Below, in pieces: positions 1 through 6,696 of a DNA stretch of 30,253 nucleotides. The notes below the pieces were generated by a model that saw nothing but the letters and a program-made list of their open reading frames with translations, searched no databases and was not told the origin of the DNA. Source of the stretch: DAOUKH01 sp034421515 (lineage in GTDB: Bacteria; Chloroflexota; Dehalococcoidia; SHYB01). The translations under genes were made by a program, and so were the position numbers. The stretch covers positions 1 to 30,253 of the forward strand of contig DAOUKH010000048.1 in assembly GCA_034421515.1 (NCBI GenBank), written 5' to 3'. The first letter of the stretch is position 1; every line of letters starts with the position of its first letter.

Positions 1-659
1 TCGATGCCCCGCAGCAGGACGTAGCTCAGCGTCTCCCGCTCGGTGAAGGTGTAGAGCGGCTTCACCTTGCGGACCAGCTTCTCGTGCGTGCTCTCCAGGA
101 CGGGCGACTGGCGCGCCAGGTACTCGGTCTGCCAGTGCAGGACATTGCCCATGAGGGTGGCCGCCTCGTCGTCGAGGTTGTGGCCCGTCGCCAGCACGTC
201 GTAGCCGAGCCGATGGGCCGTCTCGTTGGTCACGTACCGCTTCGTCAGGCCGCAGCCAGAGCAGGGGACGCGCTTCAGCGCCTTCGATAGCTCGGTGACC
301 CCAATCTCGCCGCCGCCCAGGTCGCCGCGCACGTCGTGGATGATGAGCTCGCCGCCGACCCGCTCGGCGAAGGCGACGCTCTTCTCTTTGGAGCGCTCCG
401 AGTACTGCCCGATGCCGAGGTCGATGTAGAGGCCGGCGGTGCTGTAGCCGAGCCGCATCAGCACGTCCCAGAGGGCGAGACTGTCCTTGCCCCCGGAGAC
501 CGCGACGAGCACCTTGGCGTCCGGGCCGAACATGCGCTTCGACTTGATGTTCCGCGCCACGTGGTCCTGGAAGAAGTCGAGGTAGTGCGGGGCGCAGTAG
601 GCCGCGTTGTGCCGCCGCATCTCGACTTGGGCCCGCTCGGGGCACTTCCGGCACCGCAC
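1..659 (-). CDS. ttuA: TtuA/Ncs6-type tRNA 2-thiolation adenylyltransferase (3' end cut by window edge)
   Basis: PP-loop ATPase of the TtuA/Ncs6/TtcA group, which adenylates a tRNA pyrimidine and replaces its oxygen with sulfur. Visible: an N-terminal zinc knuckle (C3, C6, C22, H25), the PP-loop SGGKDS (55-60), a CSGCG pair (C133, C136) that in TtuA helps bind the [4Fe-4S] cluster, and GHNLDDEA (159-166). About 219 codons are in the window; the C-terminal domain, where a third cluster cysteine is expected, lies outside. The GTG start shares its G with the TAG stop of the upstream ThiS-like gene, so translation is probably coupled. The neighbour fits the Thermus TtuB-TtuA pair that makes 2-thiouridine in tRNA. 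A 2-thiocytidine or U34 enzyme is not excluded, but the sulfur-carrier neighbour favours TtuA. Confidence 0.85.
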   Translation of the reverse strand, partial: MRCRKCPERAQVEMRRHNAAYCAPHYLDFFQDHVARNIKSKRMFGPDAKVLVAVSGGKDSLALWDVLMRLGYSTAGLYIDLGIGQYSERSKEKSVAFAERVGGELIIHDVRGDLGGGEIGVTELSKALKRVPCSGCGLTKRYVTNETAHRLGYDVLATGHNLDDEAATLMGNVLHWQTEYLARQSPVLESTHEKLVRKVKPLYTFTERETLSYVLLRGI

Positions 660-859
660 TAGCCGCCTCCCGAAATCGCGGAGATCACTTCGATGGTGTC
701 GTCCTCACGGACGTAGGCGTCGCGCGTCAGCAGGTCGGAACCCTGCACCACGACGACCGCCTCAGGGTTGAGCCCGAGCTCGCGGAGCACGTCCCGCACC
801 TGCCGGTTGCCAGGCACCTCGACCTCACGCCTCCGCGGCTGTCGAACAATCACCTTCAA
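659..859 (-). CDS. ThiS/MoaD-like sulfur-carrier protein (TtuB-like)
   Basis: A 66-residue beta-grasp sulfur carrier. It ends in ISAISGGG, so the C-terminal Gly-Gly needed for adenylation and thiocarboxylate formation is present. Length and fold pattern match ThiS, MoaD and TtuB. It starts at TTG (857-859), with a purine-rich GGGGAG about 9 nt upstream and a TATAAT -10 at 887-892. Its stop overlaps the GTG of the TtuA-like gene by one base, so the carrier most likely feeds sulfur to that tRNA thiolase. No thiG, moaE or moeB lies in the window, so a role in thiamine or molybdopterin synthesis is less likely. An activating E1-like enzyme must be encoded elsewhere. Confidence 0.8.
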   Translation of the reverse strand: MKVIVRQPRRREVEVPGNRQVRDVLRELGLNPEAVVVVQGSDLLTRDAYVREDDTIEVISAISGGG

Positions 860-886
860 AGGGCCTGCTCCCCGCTTCTTGGCTCG

Positions 887-892
887 ATTATA
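887..892 (-). promoter_or_regulatory. -10 element of the ThiS-ttuA operon
   Basis: Perfect TATAAT on the minus strand, predicting a start near 880 and a leader of about 20 nt before the TTG at 859. A TTGTTC lies upstream at a long spacing (about 19 nt), so the -35 is weak. Confidence 0.6.
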
Positions 893-930
893 GAGGATGC
901 GCCGGACCGCCGAACAAATGGCTCGACACG

Positions 931-1302
931 CCGCCCACCTTAAGCCTCTCCCCCGCTGGGGGAGACTGAGAGAGGGCCGGGGTGGGGCTCCGGGTGGTCT
1001 TCCCTCTCCCCCTCTGAGACCTTTGCATAACTCCTCGGCAAGCCGAAAGACGGGTGGTGCGGGGCGGTCTTCGCCCTCTCCCGCTGGTAGAGGGTTGGGG
1101 TGAGGGCGGGGGGCCGGGAGGGGTGCGCCAACGTCTCCTCTACGGGAGCATCTTAAGCCTCTCCCCCCTGGGGGAGATTTGAGAGAGGGCGCGCGCCGTC
1201 AGGCGCGCGAGCGCCCGCAGGGCGCTGCCGCCCACCTTAAGCCTCTCCCCCGCTGGGGGAGACTGAGAGAGGGCCGGGGTGGGGCTCCGGGAGGTCTCCC
1301 CT
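931..1302. repeat. Dispersed hairpin-forming repeat, two long copies and one short copy
   Basis: Copies at 931-1000 and 1228-1297 (offset 297) are identical for 64 nt, differ at one base, then agree for 5 more. The core CCTCTCCCCC-GCTG-GGGGAGA forms a hairpin, followed by GAGAGGGCCGGGGTGGGG. A shorter diverged copy lies at 1153-1190, and related C/G-rich pieces at 1001-1016 and 1072-1108. Similar CTCTCCC-x-GGGAGAG units are known as dispersed intergenic repeats in many high-G+C bacteria; that assignment is from memory. Confidence 0.75.
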
Positions 1303-1375
1303 CTTCGCCCGTGGGACGGCCACCGCGCGACCGTGGGGCGAAAGCGCGCAAAACGTCCTCAAAAGCGCGCAAGAG

Positions 1376-1420
1376 GTGCCCAAACGTGCCCAAAACGTGC
1401 CCAAACGTGCCCAAACGTGG
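1376..1420. repeat. Short tandem repeat, unit (A)AACGTGCCC
   Basis: Four head-to-tail copies of a 10-11 nt unit, GTGCCCAAA(A)C, differing by one A. There are no spacers. Just upstream, related pieces such as AAACGTCCTC and AAAAGCGCGC look like decayed units. Confidence 0.7.
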
Positions 1421-1450
1421 AGGACTTCCACCACGCCCGCACACCGCGTC

Positions 1451-1576
1451 TGAATTGGCGCGCTCAAAATAAGTGCGAAAACGCTCATGGCGCTCACCAA
1501 CGCTCACGAACGTCCGCCACGCCGCCTGAAGTGGCGCGCTCAAAAGCGCTCACGAACGCTCATGGCGCTCACCAAT
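1451..1576. repeat. Imperfect tandem duplication with a unit of about 75 nt
   Basis: TGAATTGGCGCGCTCAAAA at 1451-1469 recurs as TGAAGTGGCGCGCTCAAAA at 1527-1545 (offset 76). ACGCTCATGGCGCTCACCAA at 1481-1500 recurs at 1556-1575 (offset 75). Inner pieces such as CGCTCACGAACG are repeated again. Read on the minus strand the unit is a run of GAGCG-rich words, with no sign of a protein. Confidence 0.65.
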
Positions 1577-1632
1577 TGCATGACACACCCCCGCGGGGCG
1601 CGGAAATGCGGCGAATGGGGCATCATAGGCCG

Positions 1633-2364
1633 ATGGGCCTCTTCGGACTCTTCGGTGACGGGCGCGACGGCCTCAGCGCCCTCGACCTCCGCGCCCGTGG
1701 GCGGGAGCGCATGGACACCGGCGACTGGAAGGGCGCGACGGGCGATCTGACCGCCGCGCTTCAGAAGGAGCCCGACGACGCCGAGACGCTTCACCTGCGC
1801 GGCATCACCTTCCACATGCGGGGCAGGGACCGGGAGGCCATCGCCGACTTCGACCGCGCCATCGAGCTGCGGCCCCGGCAGGCGGAGTTCTACATCAGCC
1901 GGGGCTGCGCCCACGACGACCGGCGCGCCCACGACGACGCCGTCCGCGACTTCGACGAGGCGCTGCGGCTCGAACCCGACGAACCCCGCGCCCTGAACAG
2001 CCGGGGCATCGCTCACCTGAACCGAGGCGATTTTCACCGCGCCGCCGACGACTTCGACGCCTGCATCCGCCTCGAACCGGACGAGCCCTGGAGCTACTTC
2101 TCCCGCGCCATGGCCTACGACCAGGCCCACAAGTTCCGCCTCGCCATCGCCGACCTCGACTTCGTCATCGAGAAGGACCACCGCACCGCCGAGGCCCACT
2201 TCCAGCGGGCGCTGGCCTACGCGGCGCTGGGCGACGAGGAACGCTCGTCCGAGGACGCGGCGGAGGCCGTCCGGCTCGGCCTCGACGAAGCGTCGGTGAG
2301 CCGCCACCTCTCCTACCGGAAGAAACGGCACGAGGAGGCGGACGCCGACGACGGGCGCGGCTAG
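1633..2364 (+). CDS. Tetratricopeptide repeat protein
   Basis: A 243-residue protein made almost wholly of tetratricopeptide repeats, about six units of 34 residues from residue 17. Repeated pieces include ADFDRAIELRP, RDFDEALRLEPDEP and DDFDACIRLEPDEP. TPRs form helical protein-binding scaffolds. No catalytic domain, signal peptide or membrane segment is visible, so it is probably a cytoplasmic adaptor with unknown partners. I chose ATG 1633 (MGLFGLFG) because sequence further upstream is repeat DNA; in-frame ATGs at 1606 and 1615 would add a few residues. No strong ribosome-binding site is seen. The stop TAG (2362-2364) overlaps the convergent ilvD stop in a CTAG palindrome. Confidence 0.8.
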   Translation: MGLFGLFGDGRDGLSALDLRARGRERMDTGDWKGATGDLTAALQKEPDDAETLHLRGITFHMRGRDREAIADFDRAIELRPRQAEFYISRGCAHDDRRAHDDAVRDFDEALRLEPDEPRALNSRGIAHLNRGDFHRAADDFDACIRLEPDEPWSYFSRAMAYDQAHKFRLAIADLDFVIEKDHRTAEAHFQRALAYAALGDEERSSEDAAEAVRLGLDEASVSRHLSYRKKRHEEADADDGRG

Positions 2365-4040
2365 CTGGTGACCGCGCCTTCCGACGCGCTCGACACCAGC
2401 CGCGCGTACTTGGCGAAGGCGCCGGTGGTGTAGCGGGGTTCGGGCGCCGTCCAGTCCTTCATCCGCTCCTCGATCTCGGCGTCGGAAAGCTCGACGTTGA
2501 GCTCGCGCTTCTCGATGTCGAAGACGATGGAGTCGCCGTCGCGGACGGCGGCGATGGGCCCGCCCACGGCGGCCTCCGGCGCGACGTGGCCCGCCATGAG
2601 GCCGTGGGTGGCTCCGGAGAAGCGCCCGTCGGTGAGCAGGGCGACGGTCTCGCCCAAGCCCTCGCCGACGAGGGCGGCGGTCACGCCGAGCATCTCCCGC
2701 ATTCCCGGCCCACCGCGCGGCCCTTCGTAGCGGATCACGACGACGTCGCCGTCCTTGATCTCGCCGGCCTTCACGGCAGCGAAGGACGCCTCTTCAGTGT
2801 CGAAGACCCGGGCCGGGCCCCGGTGCAGCATCCGTTCATGCCCCGCGAGCTTGACCACGCACCCCTCAGGCGCAAGGTTGCCGTGCAGGATCGCCAGGCC
2901 GCCCGTCGGCTTGATCGGGTCGCTCAGGGGCCGTAGGACCACCTGGCCGGGCGTCTCGACGGCCTCCGCGGCCTCATCCCCAATCGTGCGGCCCGTGACG
3001 GTGACCTCGTCGGGGTGCAGCAGGCCCGCTTCCAGCAATCGGTTGGCGACGAGGGCGATGCCTCCGGCGGCGTACATGTCCTTGGCGACGTAGCGTCCGC
3101 CGGGCTTGAGGTCGGCGAGCAGCGGCGTCTTGTTGCAGATGACGTCGAAGTCGTCGATGTTGAGCGAGAGGCCCGCTTCCTTGGCGATGGCGAGGAAGTG
3201 GAGGACGCCGTTGGTGGAGCCGCCGGTGGCGGCGATGGTGGCGATGGCGTTCTCGATGGAGTTGCGGGTGACGATGCTGCTGGGGCGCAGGTCACGCTCG
3301 ACGACGTCCATGATCAGGCGGCCCGCCTCGTAGGCTCCGTCGTCCTTGGTGGGGTCCATGGCCGGCACGCTGCCGGTCCCCATCGGCGCGATGCCGAGCG
3401 TCTCGATGGCGGTGGCCATGGTGTTCGCGGTGAACTGGCCGCCGCACGCGCCCGGCCCGGGGCAGGCGTTCTTCTCGATCTCGTACAGCTCCCCGTCGGT
3501 GATGCGGCCGGCGGAATGCGCCCCGACGGCCTCGAAGACCTCCTGGATCGTTATGTCCTGGCCGCGGTAGACGCCTGGCATGATCGACCCGCCGTAGAAC
3601 GCGACCGAGGGGAGGTCCATCCGGCACAGCGCCATGATCGTCGCGGGGATGGTCTTGTCGCACGCGCTGATGGCGATGACGCCGTCGAGCAGATGGCCCC
3701 GGACGACGAGCTCGATAGAGTCGGCGATGACCTCGCGGCTGATCAGAGAGGCCTTCATGCCCTCGGTGCCCATGGCGATGCCGTCGGAGACGGCGATGGT
3801 GTTGAACTCGATAGGGACGCCGCCGGCGTCGCGCACGCCTTCCTTCACCTTTTCAGAGATGCGCCTGAGGTGGAAGTTGCAGGGCATGACCTCGATCCAG
3901 GTGTTGGCCACGCCGATGAGAGGCTTCCGGAAGTCGTCGTCGGTCAGGCCGGTGGCGCGGAGCATGGCGCGGGCCGGGGCCCGGTCGGGGCCGTCGACCA
4001 GCGTCCGGCTCGGGCCGCGGACGGGGGCTTGGGTCGTCAT
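2361..4040 (-). CDS. ilvD: Dihydroxy-acid dehydratase
   Basis: A 559-residue IlvD. It dehydrates 2,3-dihydroxy-isovalerate and 2,3-dihydroxy-3-methylvalerate to the 2-oxoacids, the third step of valine and isoleucine synthesis. The family's [2Fe-2S] ligand cysteines are in place: C54 (MPCN), C127 (SACDKT) and C199 (GPGACGGQ). The family motif TDGRFSGATHG is present near the C-terminus, and the length is normal for IlvD. ATG at 4040 has a good GAGGTGA ribosome-binding site 5-6 nt upstream. The gene stands alone; no other ilv or leu gene is in the window. Its promoter is divergent from comM, and its leader carries a palindrome (4064-4084). Confidence 0.97.
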   Translation of the reverse strand: MTTQAPVRGPSRTLVDGPDRAPARAMLRATGLTDDDFRKPLIGVANTWIEVMPCNFHLRRISEKVKEGVRDAGGVPIEFNTIAVSDGIAMGTEGMKASLISREVIADSIELVVRGHLLDGVIAISACDKTIPATIMALCRMDLPSVAFYGGSIMPGVYRGQDITIQEVFEAVGAHSAGRITDGELYEIEKNACPGPGACGGQFTANTMATAIETLGIAPMGTGSVPAMDPTKDDGAYEAGRLIMDVVERDLRPSSIVTRNSIENAIATIAATGGSTNGVLHFLAIAKEAGLSLNIDDFDVICNKTPLLADLKPGGRYVAKDMYAAGGIALVANRLLEAGLLHPDEVTVTGRTIGDEAAEAVETPGQVVLRPLSDPIKPTGGLAILHGNLAPEGCVVKLAGHERMLHRGPARVFDTEEASFAAVKAGEIKDGDVVVIRYEGPRGGPGMREMLGVTAALVGEGLGETVALLTDGRFSGATHGLMAGHVAPEAAVGGPIAAVRDGDSIVFDIEKRELNVELSDAEIEERMKDWTAPEPRYTTGAFAKYARLVSSASEGAVTS

Positions 4041-4063
4041 CGATCACCTCGGGAGCACGGTTT

Positions 4064-4084
4064 CCCTTGTTCGAGAACGAAGGG
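4064..4084. promoter_or_regulatory. Imperfect palindrome in the ilvD leader
   Basis: Arms CCCTT-GTTC (4064-4072) and GAAC-g-AAGGG (4075-4084) flank a 2-nt centre, with one unpaired G. It lies just downstream of the predicted ilvD start, where a repressor would block transcription. It could equally act as an RNA hairpin. Confidence 0.4.
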
Positions 4085-4092
4085 CAAGTTTC

Positions 4093-4120
4093 AGTGTATC
4101 GGGCCGCGACGGAGCGTCAA
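4093..4120 (-). promoter_or_regulatory. Promoter of ilvD
   Basis: TTGACG (4115-4120) and TACACT (4093-4098) on the minus strand with a 16-nt spacer. The predicted start near 4086 gives a leader of about 46 nt. Confidence 0.6.
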
Positions 4121-4160
4121 GGACGGCGGCGGCGTGGCACCTCGGTGTGACACGCGGGCC

Positions 4161-4190
4161 TTGCCCGTAACCGCCCGCCTTCTCTACCCT
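4161..4190 (+). promoter_or_regulatory. Possible promoter of comM
   Basis: TTGCCC (4161-4166), an 18-nt spacer, then TACCCT (4185-4190). The predicted start near 4197 would leave a 28-nt leader. The elements are moderate matches only. Confidence 0.35.
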
Positions 4191-4224
4191 CCCGCCGCAC
4201 TCCCCCCAATCCCGGAGGCTGAAC

Positions 4225-5748
4225 ATGCTCGCTAAAGTACGCAGCTGCGCCGTCGTGGGGCTCGAAGGAGCCCCGGTCGAGGTCGAGGTCGATATCTCGC
4301 GGGGTCTGCCCCGGTTCAACGTCGTGGGGCTCCCCGACGCGGCGGTGCAGGAGGCGCGGGAGCGCGTGCGGAGCGCGGTGCGCAACTCCGGCGGCGAGTT
4401 TCCCCGCACGCGCCTCACCGTCAACCTGGCGCCCGCCGACCTCCGAAAGGCGGGGCCGGCCTACGACCTCCCCATCGCGCTGGGCGTGCTGCTCGCCTCC
4501 GGCCAGGTCGAGGCCGACCTGTCCGACACGCTCGTGATCGGCGAGCTTTCCCTGGACGGCAGCCTGCGCCACACGCAAGGCATCTTGCCGATGGTGTCGC
4601 TGGGCCAAGAGCTCGGCTTCAAGCGGGTCATCGTCCCCGCGCAGAACGCGTCCGAGGCGGCGCTGGTCGAGGGCGTCGACGTGCTCCCCGCGGAGAGCCT
4701 GTCGCGGCTGGCGTCGCACTACCGCGGCGACGACCCGATCACGCTCACGCTGCCCACGGAACGGCCCGAGCCGGAGATCGAGGACGCCCTGGGCCACGTC
4801 GACTTCGCCGACATCCGGGGGCAGGAACATGCCAAGCGGGCGCTTGAGATCGCGGCGGCCGGGGGGCACAACGTCATCCTCTCCGGGCCGCCGGGGAGCG
4901 GGAAGACGCTGCTCAGCCGCGCCATGCCCGGCATCCTGCCCGCGCTCTCCCGCTCCGAGGCGCTGGAAGTGACCAAAATCTATAGTGTGGCGGGGCAGCT
5001 TCCGACGAACGAGCCGCTGGTAAGCGTCCGGCCTTTCCGCTCGCCGCACTACACGATCTCAAACGCCGGGCTGGTCGGCGGCGGACGCTGGCCGAGGCCC
5101 GGCGAGATCAGCCTCTGCCACCGCGGCGTCCTCTTCCTTGATGAGCTTCCCGAATTCGGCCAGGCCACCTTGGAAGTCCTGCGCCAGCCCATGGAGGACA
5201 AGATCGTCACCATCAGCCGCGCACAGGGCACGACGACCTTCCCTGCCGGCTTCATGTTGCTGGGCGCGATGAACCCCTGCCCCTGCGGCTACTACGGCGA
5301 CCCCGGCAAGGAATGCACCTGCACCGCCGGCGCCGTCGCCCGCTACCAAAAGCGCATCAGCGGGCCCCTGCTCGACCGGATCGACCTGTTCGTCCAGGCC
5401 CCGCGCGTCGAGTACGAAAAGCTCATGGACCGGGAACGGGCCGAGTCGTCCGCCTCGGTGCGGCGGCGCGTCGAGCGAGCCCGCGAGCGGCAGCGCGCCC
5501 GCTGCGAAGGAGAACGCTTTGCCTGCAACGCGGACATGGACGTGACGGAGACCCGCAAGCACTGCGTCCTCGACGACGCCGGAGAGTCGCTGTTGCAGAC
5601 GGCAATGGAGCGCTTCCAGATGTCGGCGCGGGCCTTCAACCGCACCCTCAAGCTCAGCCGCACCATCGCCGACCTCGCCGGCGAGGACGACATCACCGCC
5701 GCCTACGTCGCCGAGGCCCTCCAATACCGCTCCCGCGGCCTCGGCTAG
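4225..5748 (+). CDS. comM: YifB/ComM family Mg-chelatase-like AAA+ ATPase
   Basis: A 507-residue ComM/YifB protein. ComM is a hexameric AAA+ helicase that drives branch migration during natural transformation; family members occur widely, also in bacteria not known to be competent. Residues 1-165 form the N-terminal ChlI-type domain (e.g. GLPDAAVQEARERVRSAV). The AAA+ core follows, with Walker A GPPGSGKT (221-228), Walker B VLFLDE (302-307) and a cysteine cluster CPC (352-354) plus CTC (364-366) typical of the family. The C-terminal domain (RAFNRTLKLSRTIADL) is complete. ATG 4225 follows a GGAGG about 7 nt upstream. Its stop TAG is part of a TAGAAT that may be the -10 of the next gene. No dprA neighbour is seen. 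Confidence 0.95.
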   Translation: MLAKVRSCAVVGLEGAPVEVEVDISRGLPRFNVVGLPDAAVQEARERVRSAVRNSGGEFPRTRLTVNLAPADLRKAGPAYDLPIALGVLLASGQVEADLSDTLVIGELSLDGSLRHTQGILPMVSLGQELGFKRVIVPAQNASEAALVEGVDVLPAESLSRLASHYRGDDPITLTLPTERPEPEIEDALGHVDFADIRGQEHAKRALEIAAAGGHNVILSGPPGSGKTLLSRAMPGILPALSRSEALEVTKIYSVAGQLPTNEPLVSVRPFRSPHYTISNAGLVGGGRWPRPGEISLCHRGVLFLDELPEFGQATLEVLRQPMEDKIVTISRAQGTTTFPAGFMLLGAMNPCPCGYYGDPGKECTCTAGAVARYQKRISGPLLDRIDLFVQAPRVEYEKLMDRERAESSASVRRRVERARERQRARCEGERFACNADMDVTETRKHCVLDDAGESLLQTAMERFQMSARAFNRTLKLSRTIADLAGEDDITAAYVAEALQYRSRGLG

Positions 5749-5751
5749 AAT
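5746..5751 (+). promoter_or_regulatory. Possible -10 for a leaderless HicB-like transcript
   Basis: TAGAAT overlaps the comM stop codon and ends 6 nt before the ATG at 5758, which would place the transcription start at or beside the start codon. No -35 is recognisable. Confidence 0.35.
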
Positions 5752-5757
5752 GGGGCC

Positions 5758-5970
5758 ATGGACCGCTTTCTGATCGTGGTTGAGAAGACATCGACCGGCT
5801 ATTCGGCCTATTCCCCCGACATCCCAGGCTGCATCGCCACCGGCCAGTCTCGCGCCCAGATCCGGCGCCGCATGGAAGAGGCCATCGCCATGCACCTGCA
5901 AGGGCTGGAGGAAGACGGCATCGCCGCGCCCACACCCTCGGCAAGTGCGCTCTACGTGCAGGCGAGGTAG
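5758..5970 (+). CDS. HicB-like small protein (orphan)
   Basis: A 70-residue protein of the HicB/UPF0150 family: a partly degraded RNase-H-like fold, seen here as FLIVVEKTSTGYSAYSPDIP followed by a GCIATG turn and a helix (EEAIAMHLQGLEEDG). HicB proteins usually neutralise the HicA mRNA interferase, but no HicA-sized gene with a dsRNA-binding fold lies on either side. It also lacks a C-terminal DNA-binding domain. It may be a solitary HicB, which is common in Chloroflexota and cyanobacteria, with an unknown or distant partner. ATG 5758 is 9 nt after the comM stop. Confidence 0.8.
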   Translation: MDRFLIVVEKTSTGYSAYSPDIPGCIATGQSRAQIRRRMEEAIAMHLQGLEEDGIAAPTPSASALYVQAR

Positions 5971-6018
5971 AAGAGCGACTCGCAGGGGAGCACGGCGGCT
6001 TCGCCCCAGAAGCGGTGC

Positions 6019-6024
6019 TACAAT
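6019..6024 (+). promoter_or_regulatory. -10 element of the 6069 gene
   Basis: TACAAT with a predicted start near 6031, giving a leader of about 38 nt. No clear -35. Confidence 0.45.
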
Positions 6025-6068
6025 TTAGGGGCGCTGCCACCCGCAATCTCCGCCTGGAGCGCCGAGCC

Positions 6069-6689
6069 ATGGCCAACGCACTGACGCGAGCGACCTACAC
6101 GATCTCCGACGCGCTCATCGAGCGGATGGTGCTGGAACCGGTGGAGCTTCCCCGGGGGCTTGCCGGGTTCCAACTGGCGCGCTCCGGGTATCTCGATAAC
6201 CACACCATGGCGGAGCAGGGCTTTCCCGGCAACTCGGCCGAGGGCTTCGCTCGCATCGGCCGGATCACCGGCTTTCTCGCCGAGTACGCCAACCCTGCTG
6301 CGGGGAGCGCCGCCGGCCCCGGCGTCGACGTCGCCGCCGGCGCGGTGGTGCACCTGTTCGACCGCGAGGACAGCGTGAAGGTGTGGATGCACGACATCTT
6401 TCTGCGCCAGTTCCAGGAGAACGTGGGAGAGTCGAGCCGCGATGGCAGCGAGCTCGTATCCGTCGAGAAGCTCGACGCCAGCGGCTTCGCCGACGAGGCG
6501 GTGTCGCTGCACGCCACGCACCGCGGCACCGCCGGGCTCGTCTCGTCGACGGTCATCGACTTCCGGGTCGGACGGTTGCTCGGCGTCGCCTTCGTCGTTT
6601 CGACCGGCGACCTCGAACGCCTCGACGTGACCACCGACCTCGCGCTGGCTTTGGAGCGGCGGATGGTCTCGGTCACGCTGGGCGGCTAG
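6069..6689 (+). CDS. Uncharacterised soluble protein
   Basis: A 206-residue protein I do not recognise. It has no signal peptide, membrane segment, cysteine-rich motif or nucleotide-binding loop. The middle (VVHLFDREDSVKVWMHDIFL) and C-terminal half (SSTVIDFRVGRLLGVAFVVS, then DLALALERRM) read as alternating strands and helices, like a compact alpha/beta domain. A TGGAG lies 9 nt before the chosen ATG 6069 (MANALTR); an earlier in-frame start at 6015 would overlap the -10. It is followed by the convergent Gfo/Idh/MocA gene 7 nt later. Codon use matches the neighbours, so it is probably a resident gene. Confidence 0.7.
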   Translation: MANALTRATYTISDALIERMVLEPVELPRGLAGFQLARSGYLDNHTMAEQGFPGNSAEGFARIGRITGFLAEYANPAAGSAAGPGVDVAAGAVVHLFDREDSVKVWMHDIFLRQFQENVGESSRDGSELVSVEKLDASGFADEAVSLHATHRGTAGLVSSTVIDFRVGRLLGVAFVVSTGDLERLDVTTDLALALERRMVSVTLGG

Positions 6690-6696
6690 CGCCGGC

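Larger units (their letters stand above)
860..1632. other. Gene-free repeat-rich intergenic region
   Basis: No convincing gene lies between the ThiS-like gene and the TPR gene. Open frames here are interrupted, low-complexity, and read through the repeats on both strands. The region contains the hairpin repeats at 931-1302, the short tandem repeat at 1376-1420 and the 75-nt tandem repeat at 1451-1576. Confidence 0.7.

Noticed and set aside
1376..1420. CRISPR-like short direct repeats
   Set aside because: Units are 10-11 nt and contiguous, without spacers, and no cas genes are near.
4064..4084. LexA box in the ilvD leader
   Set aside because: The spacing and half-sites do not match the Gram-positive-type SOS box.
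3015..4235. Plus-strand open frame of 406 codons opposite ilvD
   Set aside because: Shadow of ilvD, which is complete with all its cysteine ligands.
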